Of a stretch of 64,000 nt of DNA, positions 57,022 through 64,000 are shown piece by piece; position 1 is the stretch's first letter; each line of letters opens with the position of its first letter. The DNA lies in assembly GCA_965261455.1 (NCBI GenBank), contig OZ253453.1, positions 1,984,001 to 2,048,000 on the forward strand, read 5' to 3'. The notes beneath the pieces were generated by a model that searched no databases, had not been told where the DNA came from, and was given only the letters and a program-made list of their open reading frames with translations. The position numbers and the translations under genes are program-made. This DNA comes from DAOUKH01 sp965261455. GTDB taxonomy: Bacteria > Chloroflexota > Dehalococcoidia > SHYB01.

Positions 57022-59403
57022 ATGAGCTCAACCGGAGAGTCGGCGGCGGGCGCGTTTGGGATCGACCGCGTCGCGGTCCTAGGGGCGGGCACGATGGGGG
57101 CGCAGATCGCGGCCTTGGCGGCGGGGTTCGGCATTCCCGTGGACCTCCTCGACCTGCCCGGCGGGGAGGACGGGGTCGCTCCCGCCTCGGCGGGGAAGCG
57201 CCGCCTGCTCGAAATCAGCCCCTCGCCCCTGTATGAGAAGGCCGTGCTCGACCGCATCAGGACGGGGAACATCGAAGACCACCTCGACCGGCTCCGCGAG
57301 GCGGACTGGGTGGTGGAGGCGGTCTTCGAACGTATCGACGTGAAGCAGGAGATATGGCGCAAGGTCGCCGGCTATCTCAAGCCCAGCGTGATCGCCACGA
57401 CCAACACTTCGGGCATTCCCATCGCATCCATCGCCGAGGCGCTCGGCCCGGATCTCCGCCGGCGCTTTGCCGGCACCCACTTCTTCAACCCGCCGCGCTA
57501 TCTGCACTTGTTGGAGATCATTCCGACGCCGGACACGGACCGGGCCGTGCTGGACACGCTGCGCTCGTTCGCGGAGACGGTACTGGGGAAGGGCGTCGTG
57601 ATCGCCAACGACGTGCCGAACTTCACCGCGAACCGCATCGGCGCCTACTCCCTCACGACGACCTTGCGGGCGATGGAGGAATTGGGCCTCGCGTTCGATG
57701 ACGTCGACGCGGCCACGGGGCCGGTCATCGGGCGCCCGTCGAGCGCGACGTTCCGCCTCCTCGACGTGGTGGGGATCGACGTATTCGCCCAGGTCTGCGA
57801 CAACACCGTCGGCTTCGTCTCCGAAGCCTGGGAGAAGGAGGCCTACCGGTTCCCGGACTACGTGCGGGAGATGCTCAACCGCGGGTGGAGCGGCGAGAAG
57901 GGCGGCCAGGGTTTCTACAAGCGCACGCGCAAGGACGGGGCAACGCAAATCCTCGTGCTCGACCCCGCCTCGATGGAGTACCGGCCCCGCTCGCGGCCCA
58001 AGGCCGCCTCCCTGGACGCGGCGCGCGCCGAGCCCGACCTCGGCAAGCGGCTCCGCGCCCTGGTCGACGCCGACGATTGGGCGGGCCGATTCACCTGGCG
58101 AGTCTTCTCACAAGTGCTCCCCTACGCGGCCTCCAAGCTCGGCGAGGTCGCCGAAGACATTATGAATATCGACCGCGGCTTGCACTGGGGGTTCGGATGG
58201 GAGATCGGCCCCTTCCAACTGTGGGACGCGCTCGGCGTGCGCGAGACCGTGCCCAGGATGAAGGCGGAAGGAATCGAGGTGCCCGCCTGGGTCGAGCGCA
58301 TGGCGGAACAAGGCGGGACGTTTTACCGCTCCGAGGAGCGCGCCGACGGGGGGCGGCTCATGCAGGCCACGGCGGCGGGGAGCTACGTGCCGGCGCCGTT
58401 CGACGAACGGACGGTCGCGACGTCGCGGCTCGAAGAGGCGGGGCAGCGCCGCAGCGGCAACGCGGGCGCGTCGCTCTACGACCTCGGGGACGGCGTCGCG
58501 CTGCTCGATCTCCATTCCCCCAATCAGGCCATCGGGTACGAGATGGTGGAGATGCTCGAAGCGGCGGCCGAGGCCGCGCCCCGCGACTTCCAGGCCCTCG
58601 TCATCGGCAGCCACGTAACGCCCAACTTCTGCGTCGGCGCCAACGTCAAGCTCATCCTCGACCCAGCGAACGCCGGCGAGTGGAGCCGGATCGACGACCT
58701 AGTGCGCCGCTTCCAGTACGTCTTGCTCGCGTTGCGCCGCCTCAGCGTTCCCGTCGTGATTGCCCCGTTCGGGGCGACCCTGGGCGGGGGCGCGGAGATC
58801 GTCTTCGGCGGGCACAAGGCCGCGGCCTCGATCGAGACCTACATGGGCCTGGTCGAGGTCGGCGCGGGACTGGTCCCCGGCGGGGGCGGCTGCATGGAGA
58901 TCCTCGCCCGCGCGGCGGCCGCCAAGCCCGACGATCCCGCTGCCGCCGCGATGGACGTCTTCCAAACGATTGGGTTGTCGAAGACCTCGGGCAGCGCGCT
59001 GGAGGCGCGGAGCATCGGCTTCCTGCGGGCCGACGACGTCATCGTGGCGAACCCCGACCACCTCATGTATGAGGGGAAGCGGGAGGCCCTTCGTCTCGCC
59101 GAGTCCGGCTTCGCCGCGCCCGCGCCGCGCCGGATTCCCGTGCTGGGCCCCGGCCCTCGCGCCAAGATGATCGCGGCGGCCGAAGGGATGGTCTCGGCGG
59201 GCCACGCCACCGAGCACGACCTCGAAATCGTCAAACGCCTCGCCTTCATCCTCACCGGCGGCGACGCTTCGCCCGGCGCGACGGAGAGCGAGGAGCACTT
59301 CCTCGATCTCGAACGCGCCGCACTGATCGAGCTCTGCCACTACGAGAAGAGCCGGGCGCGCATGCAGTCGATCCTGGACACGGGGCGCCCGCTGCGGAAC
59401 TAG
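57022..59403 (+). CDS. Fused 3-hydroxyacyl-CoA dehydrogenase/enoyl-CoA hydratase (FadN-type order)
   Basis: This 793-residue multienzyme has, in order, an NAD-binding domain (VLGAGTMGAQIAALAAGFGIP), the His site in GTHFFNPPRYLHLLE, two 3HCDH C-terminal domains (about 190-400; second copy LRALVDADDWAGRFTWRVFSQ), and a C-terminal crotonase domain (about 480-700) with FGATLGGGAEIVFGGHKA, whose Glu is present, and EVGAGLVPGGGG. It would do the hydration and oxidation steps of beta-oxidation. HAD-first order matches FadN. The ribosome site AAAGGAGG at 57010-57017 is near-perfect. Thiolases are encoded elsewhere in the window. Confidence 0.92.
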   Translation: MSSTGESAAGAFGIDRVAVLGAGTMGAQIAALAAGFGIPVDLLDLPGGEDGVAPASAGKRRLLEISPSPLYEKAVLDRIRTGNIEDHLDRLREADWVVEAVFERIDVKQEIWRKVAGYLKPSVIATTNTSGIPIASIAEALGPDLRRRFAGTHFFNPPRYLHLLEIIPTPDTDRAVLDTLRSFAETVLGKGVVIANDVPNFTANRIGAYSLTTTLRAMEELGLAFDDVDAATGPVIGRPSSATFRLLDVVGIDVFAQVCDNTVGFVSEAWEKEAYRFPDYVREMLNRGWSGEKGGQGFYKRTRKDGATQILVLDPASMEYRPRSRPKAASLDAARAEPDLGKRLRALVDADDWAGRFTWRVFSQVLPYAASKLGEVAEDIMNIDRGLHWGFGWEIGPFQLWDALGVRETVPRMKAEGIEVPAWVERMAEQGGTFYRSEERADGGRLMQATAAGSYVPAPFDERTVATSRLEEAGQRRSGNAGASLYDLGDGVALLDLHSPNQAIGYEMVEMLEAAAEAAPRDFQALVIGSHVTPNFCVGANVKLILDPANAGEWSRIDDLVRRFQYVLLALRRLSVPVVIAPFGATLGGGAEIVFGGHKAAASIETYMGLVEVGAGLVPGGGGCMEILARAAAAKPDDPAAAAMDVFQTIGLSKTSGSALEARSIGFLRADDVIVANPDHLMYEGKREALRLAESGFAAPAPRRIPVLGPGPRAKMIAAAEGMVSAGHATEHDLEIVKRLAFILTGGDASPGATESEEHFLDLERAALIELCHYEKSRARMQSILDTGRPLRN

Positions 59404-59404
59404 A

Positions 59405-60565
59405 CTATCGGGGCGGCAGGCCGAGATGCGCCTTGCCGACGCTTACCAGGAGGGCGTCGGGAAGCGGCGGCATGATGGAGGCGGTCCGAATGTCGCGGTA
59501 GGCGCGTTCGAGGGGCATGCTCTTGAGCGCGGCGCGCCCGCCGACAAGCTCTAGGCAGCGCGAGGCCACCCGCAGGGAGGCGTCGCCGCACGCCAGCTTT
59601 GTTTCGGACGTCCACCGACGACGAAGGTCGGGGCCGGCCTCCGCCCAGAGGGACGCCGCCCGGTGGACCATGAGGCGCGGCCCCTCCAGCGCCAAGGCCA
59701 TCTCGGCGACAGCCCGCTGCACACCGGTGTCGAGCGCCCGCGCCGGTTGCCCATCCGGCCCCTCGCGTTTCACGAGCTCGCGGACGAACTCGAAGGAACC
59801 TGCGCCGATGCCGAGATAGATGGCGGCCCACCCCAGGGTGAATAGCTCCAGGACGCCCATCCCGAAGACGGACGCGTCGCCGGGCTCGCCCAGCACCCAG
59901 TCCGCTTCCACGCGGCAGTCGTCGAAGGTCGCCGCGGGGCTGACCGTGCCCCGCAGGCCCAGCGGGTCCCAATCGCCGTGTATCTCGACGCCGGCGTGGC
60001 CGGTGGGAACGACGGCCCAAGTCATGCCGGGGGACGAGCCGCCGCCGCCCTTCCAGGAGCACCAGACCATCGCGTAGGCCGCGCTCCCCGCCATGGTGCA
60101 GAAGTACTTGCCGCCGTTGAGGACGTAGCCTTCGCCGGAGCGTTCGAGCGCCGTCTTGAAGCCGCCGCTGGTGATGCTCACCCCCGGCTCGCTGCCCCAA
60201 CTGCCGAACATCTCTCCGCGATCGACCACGGCGCTGAAGTAGCGTTCCTTCTGTTCTGCGCTTCCGATAGCCGCGATCATTCGCGTGACCATGGAATGCA
60301 TGTGGATGGTCATCGCCGTATTGGCGCACGCCTTGGCGACCTCTTCGAGAACCAAGGCGTAGCTGAGGGGGTCCAGCTCCATGCCCCCGTGGGACTTGGG
60401 GACGCCCGTGGCGAGCAGCCCGTGCTCCCAAAGGTCGCGCCAGTTCTCCCGAGGGTGGCTCGCGTCGCGGTCGTATACCGCGGCGCGGGGCGCGAGCCGT
60501 TCCTCCGCGAGGCGGCGCACCGCCGCGATGAGGTCTTGCTGGTCTTGCGAGAGGCCAAAGGTCAT
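59405..60565 (-). CDS. Acyl-CoA dehydrogenase-fold protein, possible monooxygenase type
   Basis: This 386-residue protein has the fold (SQDQQDLIAAVRRLAEERL, SEPGVSITSGGFKT, NGGKYFCTMAGSA), but its C terminus, SMPLERAYRDIRTASIMPPLPDALLVSVGKAHLG, lacks the base Glu. It resembles the RDIRTA-type end found in flavin-dependent DszC/HpaB-like members of this superfamily. It may thus oxygenate or oxidise rather than dehydrogenate. It is divergent from the Rieske gene, with a motif copy between them, and convergent (1-base gap) with the fused FadN-type gene. Confidence 0.82.
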   Translation of the reverse strand: MTFGLSQDQQDLIAAVRRLAEERLAPRAAVYDRDASHPRENWRDLWEHGLLATGVPKSHGGMELDPLSYALVLEEVAKACANTAMTIHMHSMVTRMIAAIGSAEQKERYFSAVVDRGEMFGSWGSEPGVSITSGGFKTALERSGEGYVLNGGKYFCTMAGSAAYAMVWCSWKGGGGSSPGMTWAVVPTGHAGVEIHGDWDPLGLRGTVSPAATFDDCRVEADWVLGEPGDASVFGMGVLELFTLGWAAIYLGIGAGSFEFVRELVKREGPDGQPARALDTGVQRAVAEMALALEGPRLMVHRAASLWAEAGPDLRRRWTSETKLACGDASLRVASRCLELVGGRAALKSMPLERAYRDIRTASIMPPLPDALLVSVGKAHLGLPPR

Positions 60566-60610
60566 GGCGCGCCATATGCAATGTTGCTATGATGGCCGCC
60601 CACCAGCATG

Positions 60611-60630
60611 CATTACTTAGTTAGGTAATG
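60611..60630. promoter_or_regulatory. Inverted repeat with the CCTAAG-type motif between divergent oxygenase genes
   Basis: CATTAC, eight central bases TTAGTTAG and GTAATG form an inverted repeat 45-65 bases from each divergent start. Its minus strand reads CCTAACTAAGTAATG, a variant of the recurring motif. A possible plus-strand -10 (TATGAT, 60588-60593) precedes it without a good -35. Confidence 0.5.
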
Positions 60631-60644
60631 TCCAGGGCCGTGAG

Positions 60645-61778
60645 ATGGACCGATACGGCAAGCTCGACAAGATCGAGGCCGCCCTCCCCAGCACCCATTA
60701 CTTCGACCCCGCGCTCTACGAACGCGAGATGGGCGTGTTCTTCCACAACCGGTGGGTCTGCGTAGGACGGTCGAGCGAGGTCCCCGACCCCGGCGACTAC
60801 GTCGCGGTGGACGTCGCCGGCCGCGGCGTTTTCATCACACGGGACCGGCAGCAGGTCCTGCACGCTTTTTACAACACCTGTCGGCACCGCGGGACGGCGC
60901 TCTGCTCGGCGCGGCGAGGCGCCTTCGACGGCGTCATCGTCTGCCCCTATCACGCCTGGACCTACGGCCTCGATGGCGAGCTGCTGGCCACGCCGAACAT
61001 CCTTCCGGCGGAGAACTTCGACAAGGCCGGCTTCGGTCTCTACGAGGTCGCGCTCGAAGAGTGGGAGGGTTTCCTCTACGCGCATCTTGGCCCCAATCCG
61101 ACTGGCCTGCTCTCCGATCCGTCGTTCGGCCGGGCCGGCGATCTCTTCAGGAACTACCACACCGGCGAGCTCCAAGTGGCGGCCCGCATCGAATACGACG
61201 TGGAATGCAACTGGAAGCTTATCGTCGAGAACTTCTCCGAGTGCTACCACTGCCCCGGCGTCCACCCCGAGTGGTGCGAGACGATGCCGCGCATGAAGCG
61301 AGGCGGCGCCATTCCCTTCGTGCCCGAGGAGTACGACCGCGCCGCCCATCCCGGCGGCTCGGCGATGGCCGAGGGCTTCGAGACGATGACGTGGTCGGGG
61401 CGGACGAACCGCCCCCAGTTCGAGGCCCTCAGCGGCATCGAGAGGAAGATCATTTCGGGGCACCTGATCTGGCCCAACCTGCTGCTCAGCTACCACCCCG
61501 ACTACGTGCACACCCAGCGAATCGTGCCCACGGGTCCGAAGGCGACGCACATGGTGTACGAGTGGCTCTTCGACGCCGAGACAATGGCGATGCCGGACTT
61601 CGATCCGACGGACACCGTGGAGCTCTGGGACGTGGTCAACCAGCAAGACTTCGGGGTCTGCATCCTGGCGCAGCGCGGCCTGACCAACCCCGCGCACGCC
61701 AACAGCGTCTACGCGCCGCAAGAGCGCGGGCTCCACGCCTTCAACCAGTACATACGAGAAGGACTCGAGTCCGGTTAG
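60645..61778 (+). CDS. Rieske-type aromatic-ring-hydroxylating oxygenase alpha subunit
   Basis: This 377-residue oxygenase has Rieske 2Fe-2S ligands at C79-x-H81 and C100-x2-H103 (TCRHRGTALC, CPYHAWTYGLDG). The mononuclear iron histidines are His202 and His207 in ENFSECYHCPGVHP, and the third ligand would be a later Asp. It hydroxylates or demethylates an organic substrate with O2 and electrons from a separate reductase, which is not in the window. No beta subunit is present. Its length is typical of CntA/GbcA or phthalate-type alpha-only enzymes. A small zinc-motif protein follows 25 bases later. Confidence 0.92.
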   Translation: MDRYGKLDKIEAALPSTHYFDPALYEREMGVFFHNRWVCVGRSSEVPDPGDYVAVDVAGRGVFITRDRQQVLHAFYNTCRHRGTALCSARRGAFDGVIVCPYHAWTYGLDGELLATPNILPAENFDKAGFGLYEVALEEWEGFLYAHLGPNPTGLLSDPSFGRAGDLFRNYHTGELQVAARIEYDVECNWKLIVENFSECYHCPGVHPEWCETMPRMKRGGAIPFVPEEYDRAAHPGGSAMAEGFETMTWSGRTNRPQFEALSGIERKIISGHLIWPNLLLSYHPDYVHTQRIVPTGPKATHMVYEWLFDAETMAMPDFDPTDTVELWDVVNQQDFGVCILAQRGLTNPAHANSVYAPQERGLHAFNQYIREGLESG

Positions 61779-61803
61779 GGCGCGCGGCGCAGGGGGAACG
61801 CGA

Positions 61804-62010
61804 ATGCCGGAAATATCGTGCCCGAACTGCGGTCATACGCTGGAAGTCTCGCCTGCGGACGGCGACGGTCAAAGCGCCGTTCCCGGCGCCGGGCTGAAGG
61901 GCCACGAGCGCTCGACGCTCTCCAACGCCGACTGGAGCGCCATCAAGGCGGGCTACAAACGCTATCCGCCGACGGGGTACACGCGGCCCTCGGCGGAGCG
62001 TCGGGATTAG
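61804..62010 (+). CDS. Small CPNC-motif protein
   Basis: This 68-residue protein starts with AGGGGGAA upstream. The N terminus has ISCPNCGHTLEV, one CxxC pair, which could bind zinc as a dimer or pair with another chain. The rest has no recognisable motif (GHERSTLSNADWSAIKAGYKRYP). It follows the Rieske oxygenase gene and might be an accessory or a chance retained small frame. Function unknown. Confidence 0.55.
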   Translation: MPEISCPNCGHTLEVSPADGDGQSAVPGAGLKGHERSTLSNADWSAIKAGYKRYPPTGYTRPSAERRD

Positions 62011-62025
62011 CCCCTACGATCTGGT

Positions 62026-62080
62026 TTGTGGAGTCGTTGTCTTTGTGCTAGACTCCGGCGCCAGTAACTGATATATCAGT
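62026..62080 (+). promoter_or_regulatory. Promoter and palindromic operator of the solute-binding lipoprotein
   Basis: TTGTGG (62026-62031), a 17-base spacer and TAGACT (62049-62054) fit a modest sigma-70 promoter. A perfect 14-base palindrome, ACTGATATATCAGT, lies at 62067-62080, over or just past the expected transcription start. It is unlike the CCTAAG motif and so implies a different regulator. The leader to the ATG would be about 75 bases. Confidence 0.55.
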
Positions 62081-62138
62081 GGCATATGTATAGCGGAGTG
62101 GTGGATACCCGGCATTTGACGTGATGGAGGTCATCGTA

Positions 62139-63998
62139 ATGAGATTCCGCAAGCTTCTCCTGGCGATTACTGGACTGATGACGGTCGCGCTCGTCGTGGC
62201 GGCCTGCGGAGGCGACGCCCCCGTCGACACCCCGAATACCGCGACGCCGCAAACCATCCCTAACACGCCGACCCCGCAAACCATCCCTGACACGCCGACG
62301 CCGGGCACCCTCCCCAACACGGCGACGCCACAAACCATCCCCAATACACCGACCCCGATCACCCTCCCCAACACGGCGACGCCACAAACCATCCCCAATA
62401 CACCGACCCCGATCACGATCCCGCCCACGCCGACGCCGTTCCAGCTCCCCACGGCGGTCCCGACACCCTCGGGGCCTGAGCCGGTCCAAGGCGGAACGCT
62501 GCGCGTGGCCGGATCGAACAACCGGGGGCTCGACCCGCACCGGAACACCCTGAACTCCGGCATCCGCGACGTCTCGGCCCTGGTCTTCAACAAGCTCCTG
62601 CGTCAAGAAGGCGCCACCGGTCCGTTCGTCGGGGACTTGGCCACGGGTTGGACCATCTCGAGCGCCGGTGACGAGTTGACCTTCGACATTCGGTCCGGCG
62701 TCAACTTCCAGAACGCCGCGCCCGTGAATGGAAGGGCGATGACCATCGAGGACGTCGTGTACAGCCTCGACCGGATCATGGACCCCAACCGCGACGATCC
62801 GCAGGCCCGGCTTCGCAATAACTTCCCCTTCGTGACCTCCGTCGAAGCCATCGACAGCGACACGGTTCAGATCAAGATGTCGTCGCCCGACGCCGAGATC
62901 CTGCGCAACATCGCGCACGAGCAGACCGTCGTCCTGGCCCCTGAAGCCGCCATCGACGGCAGCTACGGCGACGCCTCGAGCGTGATCGGCACGGGGCCGT
63001 TCCTCGCGAAGGTGCTGCAGACCACCGGCGGCGAACTGCGGTTCGAGCGCAACCCCGGCTACTGGATCGAAGGCCGCCCCTACGTCGACGGCGTGACGTA
63101 TCTCCAGAACGACAACTCGGAGATTCGGAACTCCTTGCTCCGCACCGGCCAGTTGGACTGGGCCGCCCTCCAGAACCCGAACCATGTCACGTTCTACCTG
63201 GCACGAGGCAACGTCAATACGTCATCGACGGAAGGCCAAAACTGGGGCACGGCGGGGCTGTGGCTGAACACCACCCAGCCGCCGTTCGACGACCTTCGGC
63301 TCCGGCAGGCGATCAATCTCGGGATCGATAGGAGCGTGATCACGGACGCGGTGTACAACGGCGCGGCCGCCCCGCTGGGCCCTCTGGGGAACGCCGGCGG
63401 TCTGACCTGGGACCTCAACAAGATCTGGACCCTCCCCGGCAACGCCTTCGACAAACGCGGCGAGATCGCCCAAGCGAAGGCGCTCATGGCCGAGGCGGGC
63501 CATCCCGATGGGTTCAGCTTCACCATCCACACCGATCCGAGGTACTACGACCCGCCCTTGGCCGTCATCCAGGCCCAACTCGAAGCGGACCTGGGGGTCG
63601 ACATCGACATCGTGCGGGATAGCTCGTACAACTACCGCTTCGCCAGCTACGTCAGGGATAACGGCGCCGACGCGGTCTTCATGCAGTCGGGCTCGAACAC
63701 GCCCGACGCCGCCCTCTACCGCCACTACCGCAGCGACGCTCCAAGAAACCAGGCGCTGCTCAACGACCCCGATCTCGACGCGATGATCGACCGGCAGCGG
63801 ACGCTCCTCGACGAGAACGAGCGGCGCGCGGCCCTTGACCAGATCCAACAGCGGATCATCGACACCATGCCCGTGGCGATGACGGTGTCCTACACCTGGT
63901 TCTACGTGGCGTTCGACTACGTGATGGACTGGGAGGGACCGCCCGAGGCCTTCAACTTCCGCGCCACGCAGTTCCAGGACGTTTGGTTGAACCAGTAA
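62139..63998 (+). CDS. ABC transporter family 5 solute-binding lipoprotein
   Basis: This 619-residue exported peptide/nickel/organic-solute binding protein (SBP_bac_5) has a signal peptide ending VVAAC, so Cys23 would be lipidated. A TP-rich stalk (about 27-110) of TPQTIPNTPTP-type repeats follows. The binding domain begins near GGTLRVAGSNNRGLDPHRN, with later FNKLLRQEG, LTFDIRSGVNFQN, TIEDVVYSLDRIMDPN, and ends QDVWLNQ. The ATG at 62139 is preferred because GGAGG lies 8 bases upstream. Permease and ATPase genes probably follow past the window. The ligand cannot be read. Confidence 0.92.
   Translation: MRFRKLLLAITGLMTVALVVAACGGDAPVDTPNTATPQTIPNTPTPQTIPDTPTPGTLPNTATPQTIPNTPTPITLPNTATPQTIPNTPTPITIPPTPTPFQLPTAVPTPSGPEPVQGGTLRVAGSNNRGLDPHRNTLNSGIRDVSALVFNKLLRQEGATGPFVGDLATGWTISSAGDELTFDIRSGVNFQNAAPVNGRAMTIEDVVYSLDRIMDPNRDDPQARLRNNFPFVTSVEAIDSDTVQIKMSSPDAEILRNIAHEQTVVLAPEAAIDGSYGDASSVIGTGPFLAKVLQTTGGELRFERNPGYWIEGRPYVDGVTYLQNDNSEIRNSLLRTGQLDWAALQNPNHVTFYLARGNVNTSSTEGQNWGTAGLWLNTTQPPFDDLRLRQAINLGIDRSVITDAVYNGAAAPLGPLGNAGGLTWDLNKIWTLPGNAFDKRGEIAQAKALMAEAGHPDGFSFTIHTDPRYYDPPLAVIQAQLEADLGVDIDIVRDSSYNYRFASYVRDNGADAVFMQSGSNTPDAALYRHYRSDAPRNQALLNDPDLDAMIDRQRTLLDENERRAALDQIQQRIIDTMPVAMTVSYTWFYVAFDYVMDWEGPPEAFNFRATQFQDVWLNQ
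62310..62417 (+). repeat. Tandem 54-base duplication in the lipoprotein stalk
   Basis: A 54-base unit (18 codons, LPNTATPQTIPNTPTPIT) is repeated immediately and almost exactly. The near-identity suggests a recent slippage duplication. Stalk length probably varies between strains. Confidence 0.85.
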
Positions 63999-64000
63999 AA

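Overview
The window is high-GC (roughly two-thirds G+C by eye), densely coded bacterial DNA. Housekeeping genes (ribonuclease J, an FtsK-type translocase, a fused AccD-AccA carboxyltransferase, YvcK/CofD, thymidylate kinase, MoaD/MoaE) sit beside a large set of paralogous catabolic genes. These are eight family III (CaiB/BaiF) CoA-transferase domains, three luciferase-like flavin monooxygenases, three acyl-CoA dehydrogenases, SDRs, SCP2-type thiolases, DUF35 zinc-ribbon partners, MaoC-like hydratases, amidohydrolases and a Rieske oxygenase. With the Thr/Pro-stalked lipoproteins, this suggests a Chloroflexota bacterium of the Dehalococcoidia/SAR202 type. That assignment is inference from gene content; no rRNA is present.

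Layout. 1-3.5 kb: the end of a molybdenum hydroxylase, a MaoC-like protein, and an SDR/alcohol dehydrogenase pair. 3.9-12.6 kb: a mostly minus-strand housekeeping block (accDA, ftsK, rnj, a family 4 uracil-DNA glycosylase, a phosphoesterase) with a small zinc-ribbon/HTH pair. 12.7-21.3 kb: a CoA-transferase pair, a membrane protein, moaDE, tmk, an enoyl-CoA hydratase, a glycosyltransferase, tRNA-Phe and an HtrA-like lipoprotein. 21.3-22.9 kb: a two-gene DUF5131/TcmP cassette whose second gene is visibly AT-richer. 23-30.3 kb: an MFS transporter, an amidohydrolase remnant, about 1 kb without a gene, a thiolase/DUF35 pair, comB-crcB and yvcK, heavily seeded with short palindromic repeats. 30.4-61.8 kb: the catabolic region, in several divergent operons, with an ArsI/PadR organoarsenical pair. 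62-64 kb: a family 5 solute-binding lipoprotein, probably the first gene of an ABC importer continuing past the window.

How the genes fit together. The catabolic region has the parts to import organic acids or other substrates, oxygenate them (Rieske, luciferase-like enzymes), activate them by CoA transfer (paired family III transferases) and degrade them by beta-oxidation-like steps (acyl-CoA dehydrogenase, hydratase, 3-hydroxyacyl-CoA dehydrogenase, thiolase with DUF35 partner). The substrate cannot be read from the sequence.

The main unexplained observations are five. (1) A recurring CCTAAG-N3 motif lies in or beside promoters of at least seven transcription units between 36 and 61 kb, and looks like the operator of one regulon. 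(2) CoA-transferases occur in pairs in which one partner appears to lack the catalytic aspartate, including a fused pair. (3) A palindromic repeat array has expanded in frame inside the 5' part of comB. (4) A MoaD has a Gly-Gly that is not C-terminal. (5) The DUF5131/TcmP cassette has no known function.
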